A stretch of DNA of 42,768 bases, from contig JAHENZ010000003.1 in the NCBI GenBank assembly GCA_018609755.1, forward strand, positions 1-42,768, written 5' to 3'. The position numbers were made by a program, and so were the translations under genes. How positions within the stretch are numbered: position 1 is the first letter of the stretch; each line of letters starts with the position of its first letter. Source of the stretch: Salinivenus sp. (lineage in GTDB: Bacteria; Bacteroidota; Rhodothermia; Rhodothermales; Salinibacteraceae). This document shows positions 1 through 7,952 of this stretch, one piece after another. Under the pieces are notes generated by a model. The model ran no database searches. It saw nothing but the letters and a program-made list of their open reading frames with translations, and was not told the DNA's origin.

Positions 1-104
1 ACCTTCGTGATCGCGGCCGTGAGCGTCGTTTTTCCGTGGTCCACGTGCCCGATCGTTCCTACGTTTACGTGCGGCTTTTCTCGGTCAAAGGCTTCCTTCG
101 CCAT
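1..104 (-). CDS. tuf: Elongation factor Tu, N-terminal fragment cut by the window edge
   Basis: EF-Tu is the GTPase that delivers aminoacyl-tRNA to the ribosome. Only about the first 34 residues lie inside the window. They read [20 protein letters not shown] followed by [14 protein letters not shown], which is the EF-Tu N-terminus with the GHVDHGKT P-loop. The ATG is at 104-102 on the minus strand and the rest of the gene lies to the left of position 1. Four tRNA genes precede it on the same strand, so it is probably co-transcribed with them, as in the classical tRNA-tufB operon. The identification is certain; nothing can be said about the missing part. Confidence 0.97.
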   Translation of the reverse strand, partial: MAKEAFDREKPHVNVGTIGHVDHGKTTLTAAITK

Positions 105-220
105 GGCGTTTCAGAGAGAAATCTGTTTGTGGAGCGAGAATAGCGAAACGGAGCGGGCGCAGCGGACGGTGCTTCATCGGTCCAGCCCAAGACGCCCAGA
201 TCCGAAGGCATAGAATAATG

Positions 221-292
<72 letters not shown>

Positions 293-320
293 GGGGCTCA
301 CTGTCGAATTACGAGTTTCG

Positions 321-353
321 AGTTGCGAATAGCTCATTCCTTCATTCGCAATT
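321..353. repeat. Inter-tRNA palindrome (GCGAAT/ATTCGC type)
   Basis: AGTTGCGAAT (321-330) and ATTCGCAATT (344-353) are inverted copies with one G/T mismatch, separated by 13 nt, between tRNA-Thr(GGT) and tRNA-Gly. The surrounding 300-375 stretch is built from degenerate CGAATT/CGAGTT units. It may fold in the tRNA precursor and mark a processing site, or be a dispersed intergenic repeat. Confidence 0.6.
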
Positions 354-381
354 CGCCACTCGGAAGTCGAAACTGTCGCAG

Positions 382-453
382 AGCGGGAGACGGGATTCGA
401 ACCCGCGACTTTCACCTTGGAAGGGTGATGCTCTACCCCTGAGCTACTCCCGC
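382..453 (-). tRNA. tRNA-Gly (anticodon TCC)
   Basis: The reverse strand gives acceptor GCGGGAG/CTCCCGC with discriminator T. The anticodon arm TCACC-CTTCCAA-GGTGA reads TCC, and the T-arm contains GGTTCGAATCC. It is 72 nt with no encoded CCA. It lies between tRNA-Tyr and tRNA-Thr(GGT), matching the glyT position of the E. coli tufB operon. Confidence 0.96.
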
Positions 454-463
454 AGAAGCAATG

Positions 464-537
464 GCGAATTTCGAATAGCGAATGCCGAATGAGGTATGAT
501 CGACAGCCCCATTCGCAATTCGACAATCGAAATTCGC
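464..537. repeat. Strong two-tier palindrome between tRNA-Gly and tRNA-Tyr
   Basis: The outer arms GCGAATTTCGA (464-474) and TCGAAATTCGC (527-537) are perfectly complementary over 11 bp. The inner arms GCGAATG (478-484) and CATTCGC (510-516) are perfect over 7 bp. It is the same sequence family as the palindrome in the neighbouring spacer. In the tRNA precursor it would hold the two tRNAs apart in a long hairpin. A processing role is inference. Confidence 0.7.
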
Positions 538-546
538 AACTAAAAG

Positions 547-628
547 TGGGCCGGGAAGGATTTGAACCTTCGAAGGCAGAGCCGCCAGATTTACAGTCTG
601 GTGCGTTTGACCACTTCGCTACCGACCC
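547..628 (-). tRNA. tRNA-Tyr (anticodon GTA)
   Basis: The reverse strand gives acceptor GGGTCGG/CCGGCCC with discriminator A. The anticodon stem CCAGA/TCTGG holds loop CTGTAAA, giving anticodon GTA. A long variable arm makes it 82 nt, as expected for a type II tRNA-Tyr. It sits between tRNA-Thr(TGT) and tRNA-Gly. Confidence 0.96.
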
Positions 629-816
629 AGTATGGAGGACACAACACGAGGCGAAAATCACCGTCCCCCGGATCCGTCTTGCGATTGCTCTTCAAAACTT
701 ACAGGGCGGAAAAGTTGCCCGGGTGGGGGTCGAATTTCAAATGAAGAGCTCTTACGTTCAAGCCGTTACGTTCAATCGACTTCCCCATTACCCTCTTTCT
801 TTCCACTCCCAATCAG

Positions 817-889
817 AGCTGACGAGCGGACTCGAACCGCCAACCTGCTCATTACAAGTGAGCTGCTCTGCCAATTGAGCTACGTCAGC
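817..889 (-). tRNA. tRNA-Thr (anticodon TGT)
   Basis: The reverse strand gives acceptor GCTGACG/CGTCAGC with discriminator T. The anticodon arm GCTCA-CTTGTAA-TGAGC reads TGT, and GGTTCGAGTCC is in the T-arm. It is the first tRNA of the cluster, so the operon promoter should lie in about 890-960. Confidence 0.96.
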
Positions 890-972
890 ATACAGTCTTA
901 CGCCTCTCGATGATACCGGAGGAAATTCACGATTACGACCCCAGATTGTTCGACGATCAGACCACAGTCATC

Positions 973-1251
973 ATGAAACGTTGCCCCAATTGCGGTGCTC
1001 ATCGCGAGGACGATGACGACTACTGTCCCGTCTGCGGCGAAACCTTCCCGGCTCCGCACATCGCTGAAACGTCCGGTCCGTACTGGTACGAGCGGAGAGC
1101 CTACATGGTGACGTACGTGGTTCTCCTCTGGCCCGTGGCCCTCTACGGCCTGTACCAACGCGATGCGTGGGGCCAGAACGCCGACCAGTGGATGCTCATG
1201 GGGTGCCTCACAATGGCCGTTCTCTGGAGTCTCGTTTTGAACGTCGTGTGA
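973..1251 (+). CDS. Small zinc-ribbon membrane protein
   Basis: The predicted protein is 92 residues. It begins MKRCPNCGAHREDDDDYCPVCG, so two CxxC pairs form a zinc ribbon in the first 22 residues. Two hydrophobic segments follow (MVTYVVLLWPVALYGLY and WMLMGCLTMAVLWSLVLNVV), placing the ribbon on one face of the membrane. The frame is open from 910, but 890-960 must also hold the promoter of the divergent tRNA operon, so I prefer the ATG at 973, directly before the zinc ribbon. No specific function can be assigned. Such proteins occur as small zinc-ribbon/DUF families in many bacteria. Confidence 0.7.
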   Translation: MKRCPNCGAHREDDDDYCPVCGETFPAPHIAETSGPYWYERRAYMVTYVVLLWPVALYGLYQRDAWGQNADQWMLMGCLTMAVLWSLVLNVV

Positions 1252-1303
1252 CGCCCCTCGACCGGTCGATCGTCACCAGACCGAGGGCCTCACCAACAGG
1301 AAA

Positions 1304-1339
1304 CCCCGCTCAAGCACCCTCTCGGGCGTTGGAGCGGGG
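1304..1339 (-). terminator. Hairpin downstream of tRNA-Ala, probable terminator
   Basis: CCCCGCTC (1304-1311) and GAGCGGGG (1332-1339) are perfect 8-bp complements around a partly pairing loop. Read on the minus strand, the hairpin follows the tRNA-Ala gene and ends in only three T residues, so it is a weak intrinsic terminator. It could also serve the convergent zinc-ribbon gene. Confidence 0.45.
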
Positions 1340-1360
1340 AAACCAGCCTGTCAGGCGGAG

Positions 1361-1433
1361 TGGAGCTACGGGGATTCGAACCCCGGACCTCTGGAGTGCG
1401 ATTCCAGCGCTCTACCAGCTGAGCTATAGCCCC
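1361..1433 (-). tRNA. tRNA-Ala (anticodon CGC)
   Basis: The reverse strand gives acceptor GGGGCTA/TAGCTCC, in which base 3 is G and base 70 is T. This is the G3:U70 pair that identifies tRNA-Ala. The anticodon arm CTGGA-ATCGCAC-TCCAG reads CGC and the discriminator is A. It is 73 nt and convergent with the zinc-ribbon gene. Confidence 0.96.
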
Positions 1434-1829
1434 AGTGGACACGATTCCAGAGCGAGACTCTGGACTTCCAGAAATTCATCGGCTGCTACGGCCCGATTCG
1501 AGGCGCTGTTCCACCACGGCGAGGCTGTGAAGGGCAGGCGCCGTGAGAACCGTGCAAAGATGTCACTCTGGGGAGCTTGCACAACTGAAACGCGAGACAT
1601 CGCAGATCTCGTGACGTTGTTTCCATCTGCATCTCCTGCGCGGAATATGCTCGGAATCGACCGCTGCCAGCAAACGCTGACGATTGTGGCGTCAGGGGAC
1701 CGACGCTCGAAACCACCAGAGTCGTTGTGCAAGGTCACGAGCCTGTAAGAACCGGTGTCGCAATGGCACACGCAACACAACTCGGCTCGTACGAGACCTG
1801 CGGATCCTGTCCGACCATCAAGTCAAAGC
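1434..1829. other. Gene-free stretch upstream of the DUF2256/cryptochrome pair
   Basis: This 396-bp stretch contains a small hairpin (CCAGAG/CTCTGG, 1447-1463) just upstream of tRNA-Ala on its strand, and copy 1 of the 168-bp mobile element (1571-1738). I see no convincing protein-coding gene. Reading frames across the element are open by chance. Confidence 0.6.
1571..1738 (+). mobile_element. 168-bp MITE-like element, family 1, copy 1
   Basis: This copy shares most bases with copies at 5004, 21690 and 42376. The inner termini are TTGCACAAC (1577-1585) and GTTGTGCAA (1724-1732), a perfect 9-bp inverted repeat. The outer bases are degenerate (GGGAGC instead of GTGGGC) and no TA duplication remains, so it looks like an older insertion. 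It carries an internal TGACG/CGTCA hairpin. It encodes no transposase. Confidence 0.8.
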
Positions 1830-1991
1830 ATGCCACATAACGACCTACCAACCAAAGTCTGTCCCGTTTGCAATCGTGAGTTTGAGTGGCGCAAGAAATG
1901 GGCGGACGACTGGGCAAATGTGAAGTATTGCAGCGAGCGTTGCCGCCGCAACAAGGACCGCGACCACGTCCCCTGGGCGAAAGAGGAGTGA
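1830..1991 (+). CDS. DUF2256 family small zinc protein
   Basis: The 53-residue protein from the ATG at 1830 begins [20 protein letters not shown]. It continues [18 protein letters not shown], the full DUF2256 signature with four cysteines (CPVC and CSERC) that should bind one zinc. DUF2256 genes are often found beside, or fused to, photolyase/cryptochrome genes. Here the next gene is a DASH cryptochrome, whose longer frame overlaps this stop codon. The biochemical role is unknown. The frame is open upstream to 1755, but the added residues are low in information, so the internal ATG is preferred. Confidence 0.85.
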   Translation: MPHNDLPTKVCPVCNREFEWRKKWADDWANVKYCSERCRRNKDRDHVPWAKEE

Positions 1992-2062
1992 ACGTTTCGC
2001 TCCTCGCCCTCCGCCTTCCCGTCCTTGAACACCTCCCTACTCATCACCCAACGCGCAGTCCC

Positions 2063-3520
2063 GTGCCCTCGACCGCAATCGTTTGGATTCGAAACGACCT
2101 CCGCATTCACGACCACGAGCCGCTCCGCTCCGCCGCCGAACACTACGACCGCGTGATCCCGGTCTATTGCTTCGACCCTCGACATTTCGGGACCACGATG
2201 TTCGACCTGCCGAAAACCGGAGCCATCCGTGCTCGCTTCTTGCGCGAAAGCGTGCAGGACCTTCGTGCCTCCCTCCAGGAGCTGGGGAGCGATCTGGTCG
2301 TGCGCCAAGGCCGCCCCGAACGCGTGCTGCCGCCCCTCGTGCGGGACACGAACGCATCCGCTGTGCTCCACTTTCAAGAAGTAGGAACGGAAGAACGCAC
2401 AGTCGAGTCAGCCGTCGCGGACGCCCTCGCCGAGACCGACGCCCAGCCCGGATATTTCTGGGGCAAGACGCTGTACCACGTCGACGATTTGCCCTTTGAC
2501 GGCCCCGAGGACATCCCGGAGGTCTACACAAACTTTCGTAAGGGCGTGGAGAAACAAAGCTCGGTGCGGTCCACCATTGCCCCGCCTGATACCCTCCCCC
2601 CACTGCCGGAGGATCTGTCTCCCGGCCCCATTCCTACGCTCGACGATCTTGGAATCAATGGTGACGGGTCTGTCGATGACCGCAGTGTCCTTCCATTTCG
2701 TGGGGGTGAAACCCGCGGCCTCGACCGCATCGAGGAATACATCTGGCGCGAGGACTGCCTAAGGAAGTACAAGGCGACCCGTAATGGCCTTCTCGGCGCG
2801 AATTACTCGTCGAAGTTCAGCCCGTGGCTCGCCCACGGCTGCATCACACCGCGGCAGATTTATGAAGAGGTGCAGCGTTACGAACAGGAACGGGTCTCGA
2901 ATAAGTCGACCTACTGGATGACCTTCGAGCTCATCTGGCGAGACTTCCACACCTTTGCGGCCGGAAAGGCGGGTTCCGACCTTTTCGCCCCCGGCGGTCC
3001 CGCAAGAAAGGATCCGGACTGGCGCGACCACGACGAGGCCTTCGAGCGATGGGCCCAGGGTACAACGGGTATTCCCTTCGTGGACGCCAACATGCGAGAG
3101 CTCAACCAGACCGGCTTCATGTCGAACCGGGGCCGACAGAACGTGGCCAGCATGCTCTCGATGAGTCTGCAGCAGGACTGGCGGAAGGGGGCAGCGTACT
3201 TCGAGTCCCGCCTCGTGGACTACGATGTGTGCAGCAACTGGGGCAACTGGGCTTACAACAGTGGCGTGGGCCACGACCCGCGCGACCGGTACTTCAACAT
3301 CGTAAAGCAGGCCAAGCGGTACGACAGCGACGGCGAGTACGTACGGTATTGGCTGCCGGAATTGGGCGACGTGCCCGACGAATACGTCCACGCACCGCAC
3401 CGAATGAGTCGAGAGGAGCAAGAGACAGCCGGCTGCATCCTCGGCGCCGACTACCCCGAACCTGTCGTGGATCTGGAGAAAACGTATCAGCGCATCCAGC
3501 GGAAGCGCCAGTCGGGCTGA
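2063..3520 (+). CDS. DASH-type cryptochrome/photolyase
   Basis: This is a FAD-dependent blue-light protein; cryptochrome DASH proteins repair cyclobutane dimers, mostly in single-stranded DNA. From the GTG at 2063 the product is 485 residues, typical for the family. The N-terminus STAIVWIRNDLRIHDHEPL is the Rossmann antenna domain. The FAD-binding domain is clear at about residues 238-258 (ATRNGLLGANYSSKFSPWLA), at STYWMTFELIWRDFHTF, and at about 390-407 (SNWGNWAYNSGVGHDPR). The near-terminal QAKRYDSDGEYVRYWLPEL is also family-typical. The frame stays open back to 1886 through the DUF2256 gene. A second candidate GTG at 1988 overlaps the DUF2256 stop as GTGA and would add 25 residues. I chose 2063 because DASH proteins normally begin a few residues before the VWxRNDLR motif. 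Confidence 0.93.
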   Translation: MPSTAIVWIRNDLRIHDHEPLRSAAEHYDRVIPVYCFDPRHFGTTMFDLPKTGAIRARFLRESVQDLRASLQELGSDLVVRQGRPERVLPPLVRDTNASAVLHFQEVGTEERTVESAVADALAETDAQPGYFWGKTLYHVDDLPFDGPEDIPEVYTNFRKGVEKQSSVRSTIAPPDTLPPLPEDLSPGPIPTLDDLGINGDGSVDDRSVLPFRGGETRGLDRIEEYIWREDCLRKYKATRNGLLGANYSSKFSPWLAHGCITPRQIYEEVQRYEQERVSNKSTYWMTFELIWRDFHTFAAGKAGSDLFAPGGPARKDPDWRDHDEAFERWAQGTTGIPFVDANMRELNQTGFMSNRGRQNVASMLSMSLQQDWRKGAAYFESRLVDYDVCSNWGNWAYNSGVGHDPRDRYFNIVKQAKRYDSDGEYVRYWLPELGDVPDEYVHAPHRMSREEQETAGCILGADYPEPVVDLEKTYQRIQRKRQSG

Positions 3521-3642
3521 TTTTGTGCGATCGGTTTCAGATGTTGAGGGTCAACTGCCTGTGCTCAACACACAGAGGACGGGGGACTACGGATCGAGCG
3601 GTAACCGCCCTTCAACCATCGCCCGAATTCTATACCGTTGCC

Positions 3643-5004
3643 GTGGTTAGCAATCCACTGGTTCCGTTTCTTCTGGGCCTCGTCGCCGTCATCGTTTTCC
3701 TCGTCCTCCTGCGCCTCCCGGCGTTCCTGGGCCTAACCCTCGCAACCATCGTCGTGGGTCTCGCCACACCGGAAGTTCCTTTCGCCGACGTGCCCGCAAA
3801 GATGGCCGCAGCCTTCGGCGACGTGATGGAGGCCGTCGGCATTCCCATCCTCATGGCCGCGATTATTGGGAAGAGTCTGATGGACAGCGGGGCGGCGGAA
3901 CGCATCGTCCGGGCCTTTTTGGCCCGCACCGGCGACGAGCGGTCGGAGGTCGCCCTCCTGGGCAGCAGCTACGTGCTCTCCATCCCGGTCTTCGTGGACA
4001 ACGTGTTCTATCTTTTGGCCCCGCTGGGACGCTCGATGTACGCCCGGACCGGCACCAAGTACGCGCTCTACATTGCCGTATTATCGGCGGGAGCGCTGGC
4101 CACCCACATGCTGGTGCCCCCCACGCCCGGGCCGCTGGCAATGGCCGACACGCTGAACGTAGACCTCGGGACCGCCATGCTGATGGGCGCGCTCGTGGCA
4201 CTGCCCATATCGATGATTGCCGGGCTCGTGTACGGCCATTGGATCGACCGTCGCCTCTCCATTCCGCTGCGAGAAGCGATGGGCTCAACCGCAGAGGTGC
4301 TGGAGAGCAAAGCCACGACGAGTCTCGATGATCTTCCAGGACTCGGGGAAGCCCTCCTCCCCATCGTGCTCCCCGTCGCTTTAATCGGGTCAAATACGGT
4401 CACCGACGCCGTTCTCCCCAACGGAGGCACGGCGGCCGCTACGACCGACTTTCTCGGCTCCTCAACCGTGGCCCTCACGCTCGCGGCGCTCGTCGCGGCG
4501 GCCACGTTCTACCGGACGAGCGACCTCCATGCCTCCACCTTTGGCGATGCCTTGACCGACGCCCTCAAGAGCGGCGGCAACATCATTGCGATTACGGCGG
4601 CGGGTGGTGCCTTCGGAGCACTGCTTCGAACAGCCGGGGTGGGAGAGTACATTGCCGATGCCCTCGCCGCGGCCGGCATCCCGCTACTCATCACCGGATG
4701 GCTCATCGGCGGCGTTATCCGCATTGCCCAGGGCTCCGGTACCGTGGCGGTGCTCACCGGTGCGTCCATGATGGCCCCGCTCACGTCCGGCCTCGACGCC
4801 CACCCGGTCTACATGATGATGTCGGTCGGCACGGGCGCCCTTCTCTTCTCCTGGTACAACGACAGCGGCTTCTGGATCGTAAACGAGGTGGCGGGGCTCA
4901 CGCAGGCGGAAACCCTCAAGACATGGTCGGCCGTCAACACGGTTATGGCGTTTACCGGCCTCGTGGTGGTGCTCCTGTTGGCAACGTTCGTCCCGCTAGC
5001 GTAG
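3643..5004 (+). CDS. GntP-family permease (gluconate/organic acid:H+ symporter)
   Basis: This inner-membrane secondary transporter of about 453 residues consists almost wholly of hydrophobic helices, beginning VVSNPLVPFLLGLVAVIVFL. Family marks include MAAIIGKSLMDSGAAERI, YVLSIPVFVDNVFYLLAPLG, HMLVPPTPGPLAMA, and IRIAQGSGTVAVLTGASMMA near the end. GntP members carry gluconate, idonate, glycerate or related hydroxy acids; the substrate here is not readable from sequence. The frame is open from 3049 inside the cryptochrome gene, so the start is set at the GTG at 3643 directly before the first helix. The stop codon TAG (5002-5004) consists of the target-site TA plus the first G of a MITE, so the insertion sits exactly at the end of the gene. 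Confidence 0.9.
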   Translation: MVSNPLVPFLLGLVAVIVFLVLLRLPAFLGLTLATIVVGLATPEVPFADVPAKMAAAFGDVMEAVGIPILMAAIIGKSLMDSGAAERIVRAFLARTGDERSEVALLGSSYVLSIPVFVDNVFYLLAPLGRSMYARTGTKYALYIAVLSAGALATHMLVPPTPGPLAMADTLNVDLGTAMLMGALVALPISMIAGLVYGHWIDRRLSIPLREAMGSTAEVLESKATTSLDDLPGLGEALLPIVLPVALIGSNTVTDAVLPNGGTAAATTDFLGSSTVALTLAALVAAATFYRTSDLHASTFGDALTDALKSGGNIIAITAAGGAFGALLRTAGVGEYIADALAAAGIPLLITGWLIGGVIRIAQGSGTVAVLTGASMMAPLTSGLDAHPVYMMMSVGTGALLFSWYNDSGFWIVNEVAGLTQAETLKTWSAVNTVMAFTGLVVVLLLATFVPLA

Positions 5005-5170
5005 TGGGCTTGTACAACTGAAATGCGAGAAATCGCAGATCTCGTGACGCTGTTTCCGTCTGTATCTCCTGCGCGGAATCTGCTCGGGATCGCCGCTGCC
5101 AGCAACCGCTGACGATTGTGGCGTCAGGGGACCGACGATCGAAACCGCCAGAGTCGTTGTGCAAGGTCAG
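5004..5170 (+). mobile_element. MITE-like element, family 1, copy 2
   Basis: This copy runs from GTGGGCTTGTACAAC to GTTGTGCAAGGTCAG and is flanked on both sides by TA (5002-5003 and 5171-5172), a clear target duplication. It is 167 bp because one A is missing near 5091 compared with copies 1, 3 and 4. Its first base completes the TAG stop codon of the GntP gene. Confidence 0.88.
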
Positions 5171-5323
5171 TAGTGTCTCATCGCACGTCCTCGCAGCGCG
5201 AACCGTGACGCGTGAACGCCTGCTCGAAAGGCAATGTACTCACACTCCATCCATCACGCATCACGGACAACGCGAAAGGAAGAAAGGATCCAAAAAAGGA
5301 TGGGAAAGAAGCTCGAACGAGAA
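5005..5323. other. Intergenic region between GntP and MFS genes
   Basis: This convergent spacer of 319 bp is filled by MITE copy 2 to 5170. After that come about 150 bp in which I see no gene, and only a purine-rich stretch near 5270-5310. No clear intrinsic terminator for the MFS gene is visible. Confidence 0.6.
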
Positions 5324-6487
5324 TCAAGAAGACACGGCCGGCCGACGCAGCACCGGTCCTGCACTCAGAGAGACGATTCCTGCCAGCACGGCCACCAGTG
5401 CAATGGCCCACGATAGGCTCAGCGCGTCCGCCACGAAGCCGAGAAGCGGTGGCCCGGTGAAGAGACCGACGTAGCCTGCACTCGCCACCGCGGCGATGCT
5501 GGTACCCGGCGCCAGCCCCGGTGTACGCGCAGCGGTGCGGTACAGCACCGGCACCAAAACGGCGAATCCAAGCCCCTGTGTGAAGAATCCAGCGATGCCG
5601 GATAGGGGATGAGCAATGAGCACTCCGCCCCCAAGCCCCACTGCCGCAATAATGGCCCCCGTCTGCACCACTCGGCCCGTGTCGAATCGCTCAAGCACTC
5701 GGTCCCCGTAGAGTCGGCCGACGGCCATGGCGCCCGAAAAGGCAGCGTACCCGAGCCCGGCCACGCCGGCACTCGCTCCCAGCCCTTTCCGCAGGTACAC
5801 GGCACTCCAGTTGGATACGGCCCCCTCTGCAAGAAGTACGCAGAACAGAAGGACGGCAATCCCCACGAGCGCGGGCGGTGGAACGGCGAGTATCCGACTC
5901 GCCTCGCGGGTCGCCGGCCCCGTCAGTAGCGCATCCCGGTGAACCACTACGACAATGACGGCCAGCGTTGCAAGCCCAAGGAAGTGCCAGCCGAACGACA
6001 GCGACACGCTTGCCGCCGCACTGCCAACGCCGGCGCCGACCATACCCCCGATGCTGAAAAAGCCGTGGCACGTCGACATGATGGCCACGTTGCGCCGTTC
6101 TTCCACAGCGTTCGCTCGGGCATTCATCGCCACATTGAGGGTTCCATTCAAGAGCCCGACCCCGAGGAGAACCCCGGCCAACTGTGCAGCACTTTCCGTG
6201 AAGGCGAGGAACAGAAAGGGGAGTCCCTGAACGAGCGCAGCCCCAAACGTTACCGGCCCAGCCCCCCACCTGGGCACCAGCCAGCCGGACAGCGGCATCA
6301 CCAGAAACGTCCCCATCGGCATCCCGAGAAGAACGAGCCCCAGGGTCGCCTCCGAAAGGCCGAGGGCCGACTGCATCTCCGGAATCCGAGCAAACCAGCT
6401 GCCCACGAAGACGCTCACCAGCGAAAAGACGAGCGCGACCGCACGACTCGGTGGATGCGTCCAGACGATGCGAAGTGACGTAATCAT
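5324..6487 (-). CDS. MFS transporter, YbjJ-like
   Basis: This 387-residue inner-membrane carrier has about twelve hydrophobic segments. The N-terminus reads MITSLRIVWTHPPSRAVALV. The stretches FVGSWFARIPEMQSALGLSE, LNVAMNARANAVEERRN and STCHGFFSIGGMVGAGVG are typical of the YbjJ/fucose-permease-like branch of the major facilitator superfamily. The substrate is unknown; sugar or drug export has been suggested for relatives. ATG at 6487-6485. The gene is monocistronic in this window and convergent with the GntP permease. No regulator gene is adjacent. Confidence 0.88.
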   Translation of the reverse strand: MITSLRIVWTHPPSRAVALVFSLVSVFVGSWFARIPEMQSALGLSEATLGLVLLGMPMGTFLVMPLSGWLVPRWGAGPVTFGAALVQGLPFLFLAFTESAAQLAGVLLGVGLLNGTLNVAMNARANAVEERRNVAIMSTCHGFFSIGGMVGAGVGSAAASVSLSFGWHFLGLATLAVIVVVVHRDALLTGPATREASRILAVPPPALVGIAVLLFCVLLAEGAVSNWSAVYLRKGLGASAGVAGLGYAAFSGAMAVGRLYGDRVLERFDTGRVVQTGAIIAAVGLGGGVLIAHPLSGIAGFFTQGLGFAVLVPVLYRTAARTPGLAPGTSIAAVASAGYVGLFTGPPLLGFVADALSLSWAIALVAVLAGIVSLSAGPVLRRPAVSS

Positions 6488-6825
6488 ACCAATCCCTTAC
6501 AGATCTCTCGCGACGGATTCAGGGAGATGCGCTCCTGCGCTCATGCGAATCTGGGCCTCTTGAAGTTTTAGTTTCGCGGGGAACGTCGGAGAAAAAGATC
6601 CACCCAGCACTTCATTCCCTTCCCCAGCCCCAACAATAGCGGTTCGCGTTCCCTCCCCCCACCAAAAGACGTAATGATACGAGAAAAGACGTGGGAGACG
6701 CCGCAAGTCACACACCTGGCCGTGTCAAAACTCCCCCCAATTCCTACACCCCTTCATGCACTAACCCGAAACCTCTCGTTCTTTCTCACCAGCAAAACGC
6801 CTCCACCTCTCTTGCCCATCAACCA
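6488..6825. other. Upstream region of the MFS gene, no clear gene
   Basis: This 338-bp stretch should contain the MFS promoter (minus strand). A minus-strand reading frame at 6497-6715 has no recognisable features and unusual composition, so I do not call it a gene. No repeat or RNA structure stood out. Confidence 0.5.
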
Positions 6826-7050
6826 ATGACTCTCCGCTCGTCCATCATCACCATCACCGAAGAAGGAGAGGCCATCGGCACTCTTCGCCAATTCGCGTCC
6901 AGCCTCAATCTTCCGCTCACACGGCTTCGGGAGCTTCTAGAAACCGACGCCCGCGATTGCGTCATACTCTGTGCGGGCTGGACTCTGGATCGCCTCCTCA
7001 TCCTCGACGGGTGCGGCCTCTCTGCCCTCTTCCTGGACTCTAGAAGCTGA
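6826..7050 (+). CDS. Possible small hypothetical protein
   Basis: A 74-residue frame from the ATG at 6826 begins MTLRSSIITITEEGEAIGTL. It continues with an amphipathic, leucine-rich helix (QFASSLNLPLTRLRELLETD) and ends near LDSRS. The composition resembles real Salinibacter-like proteins (acidic, few rare residues) more than the surrounding noise. However, I recognise no family, there is no conserved neighbour, and the other strand is also open. It could be a remnant. Low confidence. Confidence 0.3.
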   Translation: MTLRSSIITITEEGEAIGTLRQFASSLNLPLTRLRELLETDARDCVILCAGWTLDRLLILDGCGLSALFLDSRS

Positions 7051-7207
7051 TCTAACTTGACCCGTTGCCACCAGGGCGATCTCGGAACGATAACGGATCG
7101 GTTGTTCCCGCTGACTTTCCGCGCTCATTCGCCTCCCCCTAACTTGATAGAGGGCGAGAAGACCGCAACAGAAGCGCACCCAACACAGGGTCAAACACTC
7201 GCGGCTG

Positions 7208-7840
7208 TTACTCTGCACTCACGCGCCCCCCAGCCACGAAGAAGTCGTCCTGTCGCCAGGCACAATCGACATCCGTGAAGCCAGCCCGCTCCATGGCTTT
7301 GAGCTGTGAAAAGAGCGGGAGCGTTCCCACGTGATCTCCGATGATGCAATGCCCCCCCGGCTCCAAGGGCTCTTTGATGCTTCGAAAAAGCAGTTCGTAG
7401 CGCGACTCCGCCTCTGCCTCGCCAACGTCGTGTCCCACGATGGCATGCAGGGCAAGCGACGCGATGACCAAATCGTAGGGGCCCCCGGGGAGTGGCTCCC
7501 CGTCCGTCGGTACGGATACACGCAGCGGCTCCACGTTTCGGGTCAACCGCTCGACCTTCTCGTGGGCAATGGACAACAAATCAGGGTCTTCGTCGAGCAG
7601 GACCAGCTGAATCTGCGGGTACGCGTCCAGCACCGTCGCGGCGGCATTGCCGGTGCCGCAGGCCAAGTCGCCCACCACTGTTCCGGGCGGAAGGGGCGGC
7701 AGTGCCATCGCCATCTCTTCCAGCATCGGAATGGCCTGTGGCATTCGCCGCTCTAGATGAATATCGTACCAGCGCCCATCGTCCCAGTTGCCGCCCTCGC
7801 GGCCCAGATTGGACATCCAACTTGGAAGGCCGTCGCTCAT
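7208..7840 (-). CDS. Class I SAM-dependent methyltransferase
   Basis: This 210-residue protein has the Rossmann-fold SAM site. Motif I is GDLACGTGNAA (about residues 58-68), motif II ends in VLLDEDPDL, and motif IV lies around GPYDLVIASLALHAIVGHD. Late conserved elements are LEPGGHCIIGDHVG and ERAGFTDVDCAW, as in Methyltransf_11/25-type small-molecule methyltransferases. The methyl acceptor is unknown. ATG at 7840-7838. The gene stands between a possible small ORF and the phosphatase genes on the same strand; the 112-bp gap to the phosphatase gene gives no sign of a shared operon. Confidence 0.85.
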   Translation of the reverse strand: MSDGLPSWMSNLGREGGNWDDGRWYDIHLERRMPQAIPMLEEMAMALPPLPPGTVVGDLACGTGNAAATVLDAYPQIQLVLLDEDPDLLSIAHEKVERLTRNVEPLRVSVPTDGEPLPGGPYDLVIASLALHAIVGHDVGEAEAESRYELLFRSIKEPLEPGGHCIIGDHVGTLPLFSQLKAMERAGFTDVDCAWRQDDFFVAGGRVSAE

Positions 7841-7952
7841 CCGTTACAGGCAGTTTTTTGAGTGAGAACCAAACACACCCCTACCAAAACGACGGTTGGC
7901 GCCCTGGTTCCAGACGACCGCAGGCGTCCGAGGTCGGCCTCTTGCTCGTACA

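Noticed and set aside
300-545. Possible CRISPR-like spacing in the tRNA spacers
   Set aside because: The units are short, degenerate and palindromic with irregular spacing. There are no direct repeats of constant length and no cas genes.
1886-2062. N-terminal extension of the cryptochrome frame back to 1886
   Set aside because: It overlaps the DUF2256 gene in another frame and its residues are Arg/Pro-rich and non-conserved. The protein is set to begin at the GTG at 2063.
3049-3642. N-terminal extension of the GntP permease frame into the cryptochrome gene
   Set aside because: The frame is antisense-like, Arg-rich noise across a real gene. GntP proteins begin with the first helix, matched by the GTG at 3643.
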